Shown: piece after piece, positions 15,767 to 24,004 of the stretch
Numbering within the stretch: the first letter of the stretch is position 1
Layout of the letters: every line of letters starts with the position of its first letter
NCBI GenBank assembly: GCA_017434555.1
Contig: JAFRFB010000033.1
Location: 16,449 to 80,448, forward strand
Direction of reading: 5' to 3'
Length of the DNA: 64,000 nucleotides
From: Methanobrevibacter sp.
GTDB taxonomy: Archaea > Methanobacteriota > Methanobacteria > Methanobacteriales > Methanobacteriaceae
Made by a program: the position numbers and the translations under genes
Notes under the pieces: model-generated
Told to the model about the DNA's origin: nothing
Database searches by the model: none
The model's input: the letters and a program-made list of their open reading frames with translations, nothing else

Positions 15767-16906
15767 ATCCGTAAAGCCATAATAGTCCACTTCAAATGTT
15801 TTAGCAACATCTTTCATGACTTCAGGAATATTTATGTGCTGTGGACATTCTTCGATACATGCCTCACATTCCGTACAGTCAGATGCAAGACCAACACCCG
15901 GAAGCTTGGAATAGTTAACATAAGCATTACCTACAGCAGTCCAATTACCCAAATCCTGTATTTTTTCATTATTATACAAATCAAAGAGTTTTGGTATATT
16001 GATTTCTTCCGGACAAGCATCCAGGCAATATTTGCATTTGGTACATTCAACAGTAATATTGGAATTGATGATTTCTCTAACCTTATCAATGATTTCATAT
16101 TCCTCATCATTCAAAGGAGTGAAATTATTAAAGTCATCTATATTTTCCTCAAGCTGTTTTAAACTGCTAGCTCCAGTCAAAATCATAGAAACATTATCCA
16201 AACTGGCAACAAACCTTAATGCCCATGAAACAATGGATGCATCAGGATTATAATCTTTCATTAATTTTTCCGCTTCCGGAGGAATATCTGCTAAAAAACC
16301 ACCTTTAAAAGGTTCCATTACCCATACAGGTTTCTTATGTTTGCATGCAACTTCATAACATTTTCTTGACTCAACACCCTCATTTTCCCAGTCGAGATAA
16401 TTGATTTGAAGCAGAACAAATTCCATTTCAGGATGGAGCGTTAATATATTATCCAAATATTCCGCATTAGCATGAGTAGATAAACCCAAATGCTTGATTT
16501 TACCTTCTGCTTTTTTCTCATTTGCAAAGGAAAAAGAATCAACATCCAAAAAACCAGGTTCTGAAAAACCACTGACATTGTGCATCAAATAATAATCAAA
16601 GTAATCCACACCAGTACGTTTTAATTGCTCAGAAAATATTGGTTCAAGCTGATCTTCGGAAGTTATTGAAAATAAAGGCAATTTATCTACAACAACATAA
16701 GAATCTCTAGGATATCTTTCAACAACAGCTTTTCTTAAAGCCACTTCACTATTGCCCATATGATAAGGATATGCAGTATCAAAAAAGGTAAATCCATTTT
16801 CCATAAACAGATCTGCCATTTCATTTACCTGTTCAAAATCCACATCTTCTTCCTTATTTTCATCAAGAAGAGGTAATCTCATCATTCCAAACGCTAATTT
16901 TTTCAT
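15764..16906 (-). CDS. aldo/keto reductase with two C-terminal 4Fe-4S clusters (copy A)
   Basis: The 380-residue protein joins an aldo/keto reductase barrel (about residues 1-280; LAFGMMRLPLL, FFDTAYPYHMGNSE, the active-site lysine in VVDKLP and the histidine in LMHNV) to a ferredoxin-like tail with CTKCKYCLDACP and CTECEACIEECP. This architecture is common in anaerobes; the enzymes are thought to reduce carbonyls with electrons passing through the clusters, but physiological substrates are not established. It is a paralogue of the next gene and has the same length; the two are separated by 39 bp on the same strand. Confidence 0.88.
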   Translation of the reverse strand: MKKLAFGMMRLPLLDENKEEDVDFEQVNEMADLFMENGFTFFDTAYPYHMGNSEVALRKAVVERYPRDSYVVVDKLPLFSITSEDQLEPIFSEQLKRTGVDYFDYYLMHNVSGFSEPGFLDVDSFSFANEKKAEGKIKHLGLSTHANAEYLDNILTLHPEMEFVLLQINYLDWENEGVESRKCYEVACKHKKPVWVMEPFKGGFLADIPPEAEKLMKDYNPDASIVSWALRFVASLDNVSMILTGASSLKQLEENIDDFNNFTPLNDEEYEIIDKVREIINSNITVECTKCKYCLDACPEEINIPKLFDLYNNEKIQDLGNWTAVGNAYVNYSKLPGVGLASDCTECEACIEECPQHINIPEVMKDVAKTFEVDYYGFTD

Positions 16907-16945
16907 ATTAATCCCTCTTAATTATAATATTTCTTTTCACCAACA

Positions 16946-18088
16946 TTAATTAAACAAGTCCTGAGCATCCAGCATTATATCCACTATTTTAACATTGAAC
17001 GGACATCTGTCTTCACATTCACCGCATGCTATACATTCGGTTGCATCATAAGCTAAATTATTGTAATGTTCCCTTACACTTTGGGGGACCTCATCATGAA
17101 TAACCGCCAAATCATAGAGCTTTATAAGGCCTGCAACATCTATTCCCGAAGTACATGGAGCACAGTGTCCGCAGTACATGCATTTTCCTTCAAATGAATG
17201 TCTAGGAGCATTAGCCAAAATGCTCTTATATTCTTTTTCATCATCTGAAGCGGATTCATATTCAAGTGCAGCGTCAAGTTCTTTCGTGTTGTTAATGCCA
17301 ACGAAAATACTGGCTACTCCTTTTTGATCGAGAGCATAATGAATACATTGAACAGGGGTTAATGCAACCCCAAATGGGGAATCATTTTCATCGAAGAGTC
17401 TTCCACTGGCATATCCTTTCATAACAGTTATCGGAGTGCCGTTTTCTTCACATAGCTGATAAAGCTCTGCCCTTCTTGGATCCAAACCGGCCAGACCTTC
17501 GTAGTTATCATCATCACGATAGTCTTCTATATCATTAGTCGGCGGAAACATGTCATATGCAGGGTTGATACTGAACATGAGCAATTCGATTTCGGGATTT
17601 TTTGCAGCCAAAAGAGCAATGTCTGAATTGTGAGTACTCAAACCAATGTGCTTTATTGTTCCTGCATCTTTTAACTCACGGACATATTCAATGAACTCCC
17701 CGGACATTATTTCATCATAGTCTTCAAAAGTGTCAACGTAATGAATCATTCCAAAATCCAATGTTTCTATTTGAAATCTTTCCATGAAATCTTCAAAAGC
17801 CTCTTTTACCTTATTCATTTCACGTGTTCTTACATATTGATTGTTCTGCCAGGTGGAGCCGATATGTCCCTGAATAATCCATTTATCACGAGTATCCTTA
17901 ATGGCTTTACCGAGATTTGTCCTGACTGTAGGCTCACTCATCCAGCAATCCAAAAAATTAATGCCGTTTTCCTCACAGTGCCTTACTATCTCTTCAACGT
18001 CTTGGTATGGCCTTTCAACATACCATTCGGCACCAAAAGCAATTTCACTTACTTTTAATCCAGTATTTCCCAAAGTTCTGTATTCCAT
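16946..18088 (-). CDS. aldo/keto reductase with C-terminal iron-sulfur clusters (copy B)
   Basis: This 380-residue paralogue of copy A starts MEYRTLGNTGLKVSEIAFG, the standard aldo/keto reductase opening, with NFLDCWMSEP in place of the usual YDTAxxYGxSE, so the catalytic tyrosine position is altered. The tail has CMYCGHCAPC and CIACGECEDRCP; the first cluster motif is tight (C-x2-C-x2-C-x2-C). I start at ATG 18088, behind GAGTGAT; an upstream extension of 35 residues is hydrophobic and overlaps the divergent tag promoter, so I reject it. Copies A and B probably share a transcript. Confidence 0.87.
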   Translation of the reverse strand: MEYRTLGNTGLKVSEIAFGAEWYVERPYQDVEEIVRHCEENGINFLDCWMSEPTVRTNLGKAIKDTRDKWIIQGHIGSTWQNNQYVRTREMNKVKEAFEDFMERFQIETLDFGMIHYVDTFEDYDEIMSGEFIEYVRELKDAGTIKHIGLSTHNSDIALLAAKNPEIELLMFSINPAYDMFPPTNDIEDYRDDDNYEGLAGLDPRRAELYQLCEENGTPITVMKGYASGRLFDENDSPFGVALTPVQCIHYALDQKGVASIFVGINNTKELDAALEYESASDDEKEYKSILANAPRHSFEGKCMYCGHCAPCTSGIDVAGLIKLYDLAVIHDEVPQSVREHYNNLAYDATECIACGECEDRCPFNVKIVDIMLDAQDLFN

Positions 18089-18143
18089 ATTATCACTCAA
18101 AAAACAGTAATAATATTTATGAAATTCATTAATATTAATCATT

Positions 18144-18683
18144 ATGACTAAAAAAAGATGCAGATGGGTAGAAGGAAAAGAAGAAATATACATTAAATAT
18201 CATGACGAGGAATGGGGAGTTCCAAAATATGATGATGATATCCTCTTTGAAATGCTAATTTTGGAAATGTTTCAGGCAGGTTTGTCCTGGATTACTATAT
18301 TAAAGAAACGTGAAGCGTTTAAAAAGGCTTTTGATGATTTTAATATTGACAAAATAATGAAATACGACGAAAGTAAAGTAAATGAGCTTCTTGAAAATGA
18401 AGGCATAATCCGAAACAAACTCAAGATTAACGCAACAATCAACAATGCCAAAATATTTAGAAAAATTCAAAAAGAATACGGCAGTTTTTCAGCATATATC
18501 TGGAGTTATACTGATGGTAAAATCATTAAAGCAGAATATAAGACCAAATCAGACTTATCAGAAAAGATTTCAAAGGATTTGAAGGAAAAAGGAATGAAAT
18601 TCGTAGGCCCGACAATAATATATTCATACATGGAATCGATTGGAATAATAGACAATCACACACCAGACTGCTTTAAATATTAA
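18144..18683 (+). CDS. tag: DNA-3-methyladenine glycosylase I
   Basis: Tag removes 3-methyladenine from alkylated DNA in base excision repair. The 179-residue protein has the family's N-terminal RCRWVEG, YHDEEWGVP, GLSWITILKKREAFKKAF and the C-terminal HTPDCF. The zinc-snap residues are visible: C6 and H20 near the N terminus, H175 and C179 region at the end. It is divergent from aldo/keto reductase copy B with only 55 bp between starts, so the promoters are back to back, and translation may be nearly leaderless. Confidence 0.93.
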   Translation: MTKKRCRWVEGKEEIYIKYHDEEWGVPKYDDDILFEMLILEMFQAGLSWITILKKREAFKKAFDDFNIDKIMKYDESKVNELLENEGIIRNKLKINATINNAKIFRKIQKEYGSFSAYIWSYTDGKIIKAEYKTKSDLSEKISKDLKEKGMKFVGPTIIYSYMESIGIIDNHTPDCFKY

Positions 18684-19126
18684 AAAAACTCGTTTTTTAT
18701 ATAGTTTAATAGTATACTAATCGAATAATATTTTATTTAAAGATTTGAAAAAAAAGACCAGAATTTGATAAAAATAGAAAAAAATTCCGCATATCCTTGA
18801 ATAAGTCAAATATGTCGTTATGAAAAGATTTATATGCCGTTATCGATATAAACATAATTACTAATCATGATAATTAAATTGTAATTTAAGATTAGAAAAA
18901 CGAAAGAGGAAAAATCAATATAAATTAATGAAAATTATTCATTGATGTTATTTTTGATTGTTCTAATTTTATTATCTGTAGTTTCGGTATCAGATGTAAA
19001 TACGAGTAAAAATATTTATATTACTTGATGTGTATAAAAAACCTATTCATATCAGCTTTTCAATCTTTAATTACTGCTTAATATCTGAATAGTAATATTT
19101 GATAATCTAATTAAAGGAGACAAATT
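18684..19126. other. 443-bp leader and promoter region before modABC
   Basis: From left to right it holds AT-rich DNA after tag, the direct repeat described separately (18810-18844), a GAGG site followed by a five-codon frame, and a short hydrophobic frame (ATG near 18942, 27 codons, reading MLFLIVLILLSVVSVS) that resembles the signal peptide of a secreted protein with its start shifted out of frame and the body missing. The final 30 bp carry an AAAGGAGA binding site for modA. Confidence 0.45.
18810..18844. promoter_or_regulatory. direct repeat, candidate operator of the molybdate operon
   Basis: ATATGTCGTTATG (18810-18822) and ATATGCCGTTATC (18832-18844) match at 11 of 13 positions and start 22 bp apart, about two helical turns. 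The CGTTAT core recalls half-sites of molybdate-responsive ModE operators, but the regulator is not encoded here, and the distance to modA (about 280 bp) implies a long leader. Confidence 0.4.
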
Positions 19127-19951
19127 ATGAAAACAAAAAATATGTTAATTATTGCTATTGTAGCTATAGTAGTAGTTATTGGTGCAACCTCTGTTGTAAG
19201 CGCTGGATTATTTGACTTCTTAGGATCTAACTCTAATTTAGATGGACAAGAAGTTAACTTAGCTGCAGCAGCTAGTTTAAAAAACGTTTATGACGAAAAG
19301 TTAATTCCAATGTTCAAAGAAAAATACCCTGGTGTAAAAGTTACTCCTACCTACGCTTCAAGTGGGGATTTACAATCACAAATTGAAAATGGTTTACAAG
19401 CAGATGTCTTTATGTCTGCGGCCAATAAACAGATGAATAAACTAGCAGAAGAAGGATTAGTCGACAATAAGACCAATGTTCAATTCTTAGAAAACAAAGT
19501 TGTTTTAATTGTACCTAAAGACTCAACTGCTAACATAACTTCATTTGATGATTTGAAAAAAGTTAATGGAACTATCGCTATCGGTGACCCAGAATCCGTA
19601 CCTGCAGGACAATACGCTAAAGAAGCAATGACCAACTTAGGTATTTGGAACGATACCGAATCCAAATTATCCTTAGGTACTGATGTAACTGCAGTATTAA
19701 ACCAAGTAGCTCAAGGATCTGCTGACTGCGGTATTGTATACTCAACTGATGCTAAATCCAACGATGGTGTAAAAGTTGTTTGTGAAGCTCCAGATGGTGC
19801 TTTAAAAACTCCAGTTATCTACCCTGTAGCTCAACTTACCAACAGTACACACCCTGATGCTGCAAAAGCATTTATGGACTTCTTACAAACCAAAGAAGCT
19901 AAAGATATCTTTGTTGAATATGGATTTACCATCCACGAAGACAAAAAATAG
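19127..19951 (+). CDS. modA: molybdate ABC transporter substrate-binding protein
   Basis: ModA captures molybdate or tungstate outside the cell; methanogens need these metals for formylmethanofuran dehydrogenase. The 274-residue precursor has a signal/anchor segment (residues 7-27) and then the ModA pattern: VNLAAAASLKNVYDEKLIPMFKEKYPGVKVTPTYASSGDL, QADVFMSAANKQM, IAIGDPESVPAGQYAKEAM and DCGIVYSTDA. The two serine-containing oxyanion loops (AASL and SSG) are intact. A strong AAAGGAGA site precedes it. Codon choice is biased towards strongly expressed patterns compared with neighbours, fitting an abundant binding protein. Confidence 0.93.
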   Translation: MKTKNMLIIAIVAIVVVIGATSVVSAGLFDFLGSNSNLDGQEVNLAAAASLKNVYDEKLIPMFKEKYPGVKVTPTYASSGDLQSQIENGLQADVFMSAANKQMNKLAEEGLVDNKTNVQFLENKVVLIVPKDSTANITSFDDLKKVNGTIAIGDPESVPAGQYAKEAMTNLGIWNDTESKLSLGTDVTAVLNQVAQGSADCGIVYSTDAKSNDGVKVVCEAPDGALKTPVIYPVAQLTNSTHPDAAKAFMDFLQTKEAKDIFVEYGFTIHEDKK

Positions 19952-20003
19952 ATTTAATACCTATTAATTAAAAAAAATAATAGTATATTAAGGAGATAAA
20001 GAC

Positions 20004-20678
20004 ATGATGGACTGGTCCCCCATTTTCATATCTATGAAAACAGCAAGCCTATCAATTCTGATAACCTTTTTTGTAGGTTTGATTGTTGCTTGGCTTCTTG
20101 TTAAGATTAAAAATGACACATTAAAAATTGTATTGGACGGTATTTTTACACTCCCAATAGTATTGCCCCCTACAGTAGTCGGGTTTTTCCTATTATACAT
20201 TTTTGGTGTTAGAGGACCTATAGGAAGCTTTTTTATATACTTTTTTGCTGTAAAAATAGCTTTTTCATGGCCTGCAACAGTTATTGCAGCCATAGTCATG
20301 TCTTTTCCTTTAATGTACAGATCCGCCAGAGGAGCATTTGAACAGGTTGATTCAAACCTGCTGGATGCAGGACGTACATTAGGTATGTCAGAATGGAAAA
20401 TTTTCTGGAAAATTTTATTTGCAAATGCATTGCCTGGAATTATCAGTGGTGGAATTCTTGCTTATGCTCGTGGTTTAGGCGAATTCGGTGCTACAGCTAT
20501 GCTTGCAGGTAATATTGCCGGACAAACAAGAACACTCCCTATGGCAGTTTATTCAGAAGTGGCTGCTGGAAATATGGGAGAAGCTTTTAATTATGTAATA
20601 GTCATTGTTATCATATCATTTATAGCTATTTTTATTATGGATTATGTTTCCATACGTAAGGAAAGGCAGTGGAAATAA
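20004..20678 (+). CDS. modB: molybdate ABC transporter permease
   Basis: This 224-residue permease forms the membrane channel with five to six spans. The binding-protein-dependent permease signature is clear: LDAGRTLGMSEWKIFWKILFANALPGIISGGILAYARGLGEFGATAM, the EAA loop that docks with ModC. The start uses the first of two adjacent ATG codons, behind AAGGAG. It lies 52 bp after modA and 21 bp before modC. Confidence 0.93.
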   Translation: MMDWSPIFISMKTASLSILITFFVGLIVAWLLVKIKNDTLKIVLDGIFTLPIVLPPTVVGFFLLYIFGVRGPIGSFFIYFFAVKIAFSWPATVIAAIVMSFPLMYRSARGAFEQVDSNLLDAGRTLGMSEWKIFWKILFANALPGIISGGILAYARGLGEFGATAMLAGNIAGQTRTLPMAVYSEVAAGNMGEAFNYVIVIVIISFIAIFIMDYVSIRKERQWK

Positions 20679-20699
20679 TAACAATCAGAGGGACAGATT

Positions 20700-21734
20700 A
20701 TGAGTAATAAATTGTTAAAAGTGAATATCCATAAGGAACTTAAGGAATTCGATTTGGATGTTGAATTTGAATTGAAAAATGGAAATTTAGGTATTCTCGG
20801 TCCTTCCGGCTGCGGTAAAAGTATGACATTGAAATCCATTGCAGGCATTGAAGATCCCGATGAGGGTGTTATTAGTTTAGTTATAGATGAAGAAACCACT
20901 TATTTTGATTCCGATAAAAAAATTAATTTAAAACCACAGCAAAGAAATGTAGGTTACTTATTTCAAAACTATGCTTTATTTCCCAACATGACCGTTGAAG
21001 AAAACATTGGCATAGGAGTATCTAAAGATAATCAGGAGAAAACAGTGCCTGAAATGATTAAGCGTTTTCATTTGGAGGGCCTTGAAAAAAGATATCCGAG
21101 ACAACTGTCCGGAGGCCAGCAGCAGAGAGTGGCTTTAGCCCGTATAATGGCATACGGTCCGGACGTTATATTGCTGGATGAACCATTCAGTGCCATGGAT
21201 ACTTTCTTAAAGGAACAGTTACGTATTGAACTGGCTAATTCACTAAAAGATTTTGACGGATTTACTATTTTAGTTACTCATGACCGTGATGAGGCATTCC
21301 AGTTCTGTAATGAACTTATAATATTGGACGAAGGAAAGATTATAGCAAAAGGAAATACATATGAAATCTTTGAGAATCCGAAAAAAGTTCAGGTTGCAAG
21401 ACTTACAGGATGTAAAAACATTTCAGAAATAGAAATTATAGATGACTATCATCTCAAATCCCATGATTGGGGATTGACATTTGAAGTATCCGAAAAGATT
21501 ACTCCAAATATTACCCATATAGGAATAAGAGCTCATGACTTTTCCGCTGCTGAAAAAGATGAAGTTAATGCCTTTGATACTGAAAATTCAACAAAAATGG
21601 AAATGCCATTTGAGTGGGAAGTAACTTTGTCAAACGGTTTATGGTGGAAATACGAAAAGCAGATTTATGACCATGAATTTGAGATTCCAAAGTATCTAAA
21701 AGTGAATCCTAAAGATATAATACTATTAGAATAG
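20700..21734 (+). CDS. modC: molybdate ABC transporter ATP-binding protein
   Basis: ModC powers uptake. The 344-residue protein has Walker A GPSGCGKSMTL, the Q-loop LFQNYALFPNMTVEENI, the signature LSGGQQQRVALARI, Walker B VILLDEPFSAMD and the switch histidine LVTHDRDEA. A C-terminal extension of about 110 residues could be a regulatory domain, but does not read like the classic TOBE (Mop) molybdate-binding repeat. A GAGGG site precedes the ATG, and it closes the modABC operon. Confidence 0.92.
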   Translation: MSNKLLKVNIHKELKEFDLDVEFELKNGNLGILGPSGCGKSMTLKSIAGIEDPDEGVISLVIDEETTYFDSDKKINLKPQQRNVGYLFQNYALFPNMTVEENIGIGVSKDNQEKTVPEMIKRFHLEGLEKRYPRQLSGGQQQRVALARIMAYGPDVILLDEPFSAMDTFLKEQLRIELANSLKDFDGFTILVTHDRDEAFQFCNELIILDEGKIIAKGNTYEIFENPKKVQVARLTGCKNISEIEIIDDYHLKSHDWGLTFEVSEKITPNITHIGIRAHDFSAAEKDEVNAFDTENSTKMEMPFEWEVTLSNGLWWKYEKQIYDHEFEIPKYLKVNPKDIILLE

Positions 21735-22302
21735 TTCAATTATATCCCACTACTTTTTTATAACAAATATTTAAAATTAGAAAATACTTCAATCAAATAA
21801 AGTACTTCACCTAGATGAAGTTGAAACCCGAACTTTAATCAAATAAAGTACTTCACCTAGATGAAGTTGGTGTCCAAATATTATGAAAACTAATTATTTA
21901 CCAATAAATTTACAGATTATAGTTTTTCAGAACAATTTTTCATCAGGAGTTCGACAAACATTGAATAAGTCGTATTGCAAAGGCATGTTGAAAAATACAT
22001 TATATTTCAGCAATAGCATTAATTATTTCATGGAAAATAACATTTAAAGATGATTATATGAAGTATTTGATATACACCACAATGATTTAATCAAATGCCA
22101 TATTAACACCCTCGCAGTTAATGCAAAAGACACTCCATTAAAACCTAAACAAAAAAATTACCTTTGATTTAATTAACTCCAAAAGCAATTATTCAATATG
22201 CAAAGAATATATGAAAATATCGGGAAATAATTATCATCAGACAAAAATTATATTAAAATAAAATAATAGATAGAAATTTAATTAAAAAAGATAGGTGAAA
22301 AA
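21735..22302. other. 568-bp gap after modC
   Basis: It holds the 33-bp direct repeat listed separately and then roughly 400 bp of AT-rich DNA with scattered short frames and no start with a binding site. I see no gene that I can support; broken coding remains are possible but unrecognisable. The last 40 bp contain AT-rich promoter-like DNA and a GGTGAA site for the next gene. Confidence 0.5.
21791..21869. repeat. two copies of a 33-bp direct repeat, each with an internal hairpin
   Basis: Identical 33-bp units lie at 21791-21823 and 21837-21869, separated by 13 bp. Each ends in GTACTTCACCTAGATGAAGT, in which ACTTCA and TGAAGT can pair around a 6-nt loop. There is no T run after either hairpin, so simple terminators are unlikely. 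The spacer is too short for a CRISPR array. Confidence 0.8.
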
Positions 22303-22716
22303 ATGTCAGATATTGAAAAAGTAAACGACTTTTTAGCAGATGCAGGAGTATTTTTCCTTGCAAGCATAGACGGTGATCAGGCAAAATGCAGACCTTTAGG
22401 TTTTCACATGCTAATCGACGACAAAATATACTTCGGCGTAGGAACCTTTAAGGAAGTATGGAAACAAATGCAGGAAAACCCAAAAATAGAAATCGTTGCA
22501 CTAAACGATGAAAAAGATAAATTCATAAGATATTATGGAACTGCAACAGCAGATGACAACCCGGAACTTGTTGAAAAAACCTTTGAGATAATGCCTGAAA
22601 TCGGTGAAATCTATAAGGCAAACAACTGGGAAATGGGAATATTCTATCTTGATGATGCTACTGCAGAATTCAGAAACATGATGGAAATTGAAGAAACCTT
22701 AAAATTTAAATATTAA
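22303..22716 (+). CDS. pyridoxamine 5'-phosphate oxidase-like FMN-binding protein
   Basis: The 137-residue protein has the split-barrel fold pattern of small PPOX-family flavoproteins: VNDFLADAGVFFLASIDGDQAKCRPLGFHMLIDDKIYFGVG followed by EVWKQMQENPKIEIVAL and a C-terminal strand region. Such proteins bind FMN (or F420 in some archaea) and reduce small molecules; the real substrate is unknown. GGTGAA precedes the ATG. It ends in a hairpin shared with the convergent gene downstream. Confidence 0.85.
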   Translation: MSDIEKVNDFLADAGVFFLASIDGDQAKCRPLGFHMLIDDKIYFGVGTFKEVWKQMQENPKIEIVALNDEKDKFIRYYGTATADDNPELVEKTFEIMPEIGEIYKANNWEMGIFYLDDATAEFRNMMEIEETLKFKY

Positions 22717-22733
22717 TGCTTTATGCATTAATA
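22711..22733. terminator. 9-bp hairpin between convergent genes
   Basis: TATTAATGC (22711-22719) and GCATTAATA (22725-22733) pair perfectly around a 5-nt loop. The stem covers the stop codons of both flanking genes. It lacks a T run but could act in both directions. Confidence 0.5.
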
Positions 22734-23420
22734 TTCATTAATTATTGCCAATGCATTCAATGTTCTTGGAAAACCGATATAAGGTAAAAGAATAGTCAAT
22801 GCATCTATTAAAATCGCTTTATCATTGCCAACATTAAAATTACCCTGTACGTGACCCCTTAACTGATTTTCACAGCCCCCAAGAGTTGCAAGTACACAGA
22901 ATGTTATCAGTTCCCTGTCCTGATCAGTTAAGGCATCCCTTGTGTAGAAATCACCGAAGCAGTATCCTGAAAGAAAGTCATTGAATCTTTCCTGGCCTTC
23001 GGGAGTGTTGTCAATCATTGCCTGAATATTTTCAGCACCAAAATACTTATTTTGAATTTCCAATCCTTTTTCATGCCTATTATCTGGGTTAACTGTAGAA
23101 ATGCTTTTTAAAGGAAGTTCAACGCCATTTTTTGATAAAACGTCATTTGTTATTTCAAATAATTCAAATGTTTTTCCAAGGCCCACATATGCAACTGACT
23201 GATACAGCACCTCCTTAATCTCTACAGGAGTTAAGACCTCCAATGCGTCACGAACGGCAATCGCATATTTTTCCTTTGAGGTGTTGGTTATTAATGTGGC
23301 CAAGGTAACTATGAATCTCGTTCTTTTTGATATGGAAACGTATTCCAGTATCTCCTTGTTATTGAAATGATTAAATATCTCAAAAAAATCAGGATCGTTT
23401 TTCTTTAATTTCAAATTCAT
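22728..23420 (-). CDS. carboxymuconolactone decarboxylase-like protein with two domains
   Basis: The 230-residue protein has two copies of the all-helical CMD/AhpD-like domain: about residues 30-110 (FIVTLATLITNTSKEKYAIAVRDAL) and 150-225 (DRELITFCVLATLGGCENQLRGHVQGNFNVG). The second has a Cys and His in GGCENQLRGH but not the CxxC of peroxidase members, so a peroxidase role is doubtful. A GGGGGAAT site lies before the ATG. A short leader ORF, a 12-bp hairpin and two DtxR-like palindromes lie upstream, suggesting regulation through attenuation or metal. Confidence 0.83.
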   Translation of the reverse strand: MNLKLKKNDPDFFEIFNHFNNKEILEYVSISKRTRFIVTLATLITNTSKEKYAIAVRDALEVLTPVEIKEVLYQSVAYVGLGKTFELFEITNDVLSKNGVELPLKSISTVNPDNRHEKGLEIQNKYFGAENIQAMIDNTPEGQERFNDFLSGYCFGDFYTRDALTDQDRELITFCVLATLGGCENQLRGHVQGNFNVGNDKAILIDALTILLPYIGFPRTLNALAIINEY

Positions 23421-23484
23421 TCCCCCTAATTAATTATAAATTTATAAAACATAATTGTTAAATTTTTACGAAAAGGAGAATGGT

Positions 23485-23514
23485 GAAAAAGAAAAAATTG
23501 AATTTTTCTTTTTC
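23485..23514 (-). terminator. 12-bp A/T hairpin between a leader ORF and the CMD-like gene
   Basis: Arms GAAAAAGAAAAA (23485-23496) and TTTTTCTTTTTC (23503-23514) pair perfectly around a 6-nt loop. On the minus strand the 3' arm is T-rich, so it could act as an attenuator between the leader ORF and the CMD-like gene 64 bp further on. Confidence 0.4.
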
Positions 23515-23540
23515 TATTTGATGATAAAATATAACCTCAT
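23514..23540 (-). CDS. candidate 8-residue leader peptide
   Basis: ATG at 23540 follows GGGTGATAA, as strong a binding site as any real gene here. The frame encodes MRLYFIIK and stops at the start of the hairpin. It is too short to be more than a regulatory leader, and chance cannot be excluded. Confidence 0.3.
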   Translation of the reverse strand: MRLYFIIK

Positions 23541-23604
23541 TTATCACCCATATAACTTAATAGATAATTTATTATACATTATATTTAAAATTAACTATTT
23601 TAAA

Positions 23605-23620
23605 TTTAGATTTACCTAAA
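23605..23620. promoter_or_regulatory. DtxR-like imperfect palindrome (site 1)
   Basis: TTTAGATTTACCTAAA resembles the TTTAGGT/ACCTAAA palindromes at 39.5 kb, with one half-site weaker. It lies upstream of the leader ORF and CMD-like gene. Confidence 0.35.
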
Positions 23621-23643
23621 TAAAAAGAAAATAAGTGGTTAAA

Positions 23644-23659
23644 TTTAGTTTAACCTAAA
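23644..23659. promoter_or_regulatory. DtxR-like imperfect palindrome (site 2)
   Basis: TTTAGTTTAACCTAAA lies 39 bp from site 1 on the same face of about four helical turns, just past the end of the 66-residue protein gene. Confidence 0.35.
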
Positions 23660-23671
23660 ATATAAACGATA

Positions 23672-23872
23672 CTATTTTTCATCATCTTTTTTAGCAGAAC
23701 AACCTAGCAAGTCTCCAATCATGAATCCTCCGACAAAAACACTTTTCATACAGTTATAGGCAAAAGATTCAGTAGTATTTAACTTCCATACTTCTTTTTT
23801 ACTGGTTAATTCATCGTTTTCGTCAACGACAATTGTATCTTCAAAATCAACATCTTTTTTCTTAGCCATCAT
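23672..23872 (-). CDS. 66-residue protein of unknown function, possibly metal-regulated
   Basis: I do not recognise this protein. The N-terminal half is polar and acidic (KKKDVDFEDTIVVDENDELTSKK), the second half has a short hydrophobic stretch (SVFVGGFMIGDLLGCS) with two cysteines (about C41 and C57), too short for a certain membrane span. GAGG lies 4 nt before the first of two adjacent ATG codons and 7 nt before the second, so the protein may be one residue shorter. Its promoter region contains a palindrome (23962-23977) of the DtxR-like type. Confidence 0.65.
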   Translation of the reverse strand: MMAKKKDVDFEDTIVVDENDELTSKKEVWKLNTTESFAYNCMKSVFVGGFMIGDLLGCSAKKDDEK

Positions 23873-23961
23873 ATTACCTCAAATTAATTATTTGCTTAAA
23901 TATAGATTATATCATAAATAATATTTAAAATTAACTTAGTTTAATTAAAAAAACGTGTAAA

Positions 23962-23977
23962 TTTAGTTATATCTAAA
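23962..23977. promoter_or_regulatory. DtxR-like imperfect palindrome (site 3)
   Basis: TTTAGTTATATCTAAA lies about 95 bp upstream of the 66-residue protein's start, in its probable promoter. Confidence 0.3.
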
Positions 23978-24004
23978 AAAAAAGTTTTTATAAACCTAAA
24001 AAAT

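Noticed and set aside
16946..18193. Longer form of the second aldo/keto reductase
   Set aside because: The 35-residue extension is hydrophobic, lacks a binding site and would run across the divergent tag start.
18860..19126. Molybdenum cofactor riboswitch in the modA leader
   Set aside because: The leader is AT-rich and shows none of the conserved stems of that class.
21791..21869. CRISPR array
   Set aside because: There are only two repeats, with a 13-bp spacer, shorter than any normal spacer, and no cas genes nearby.
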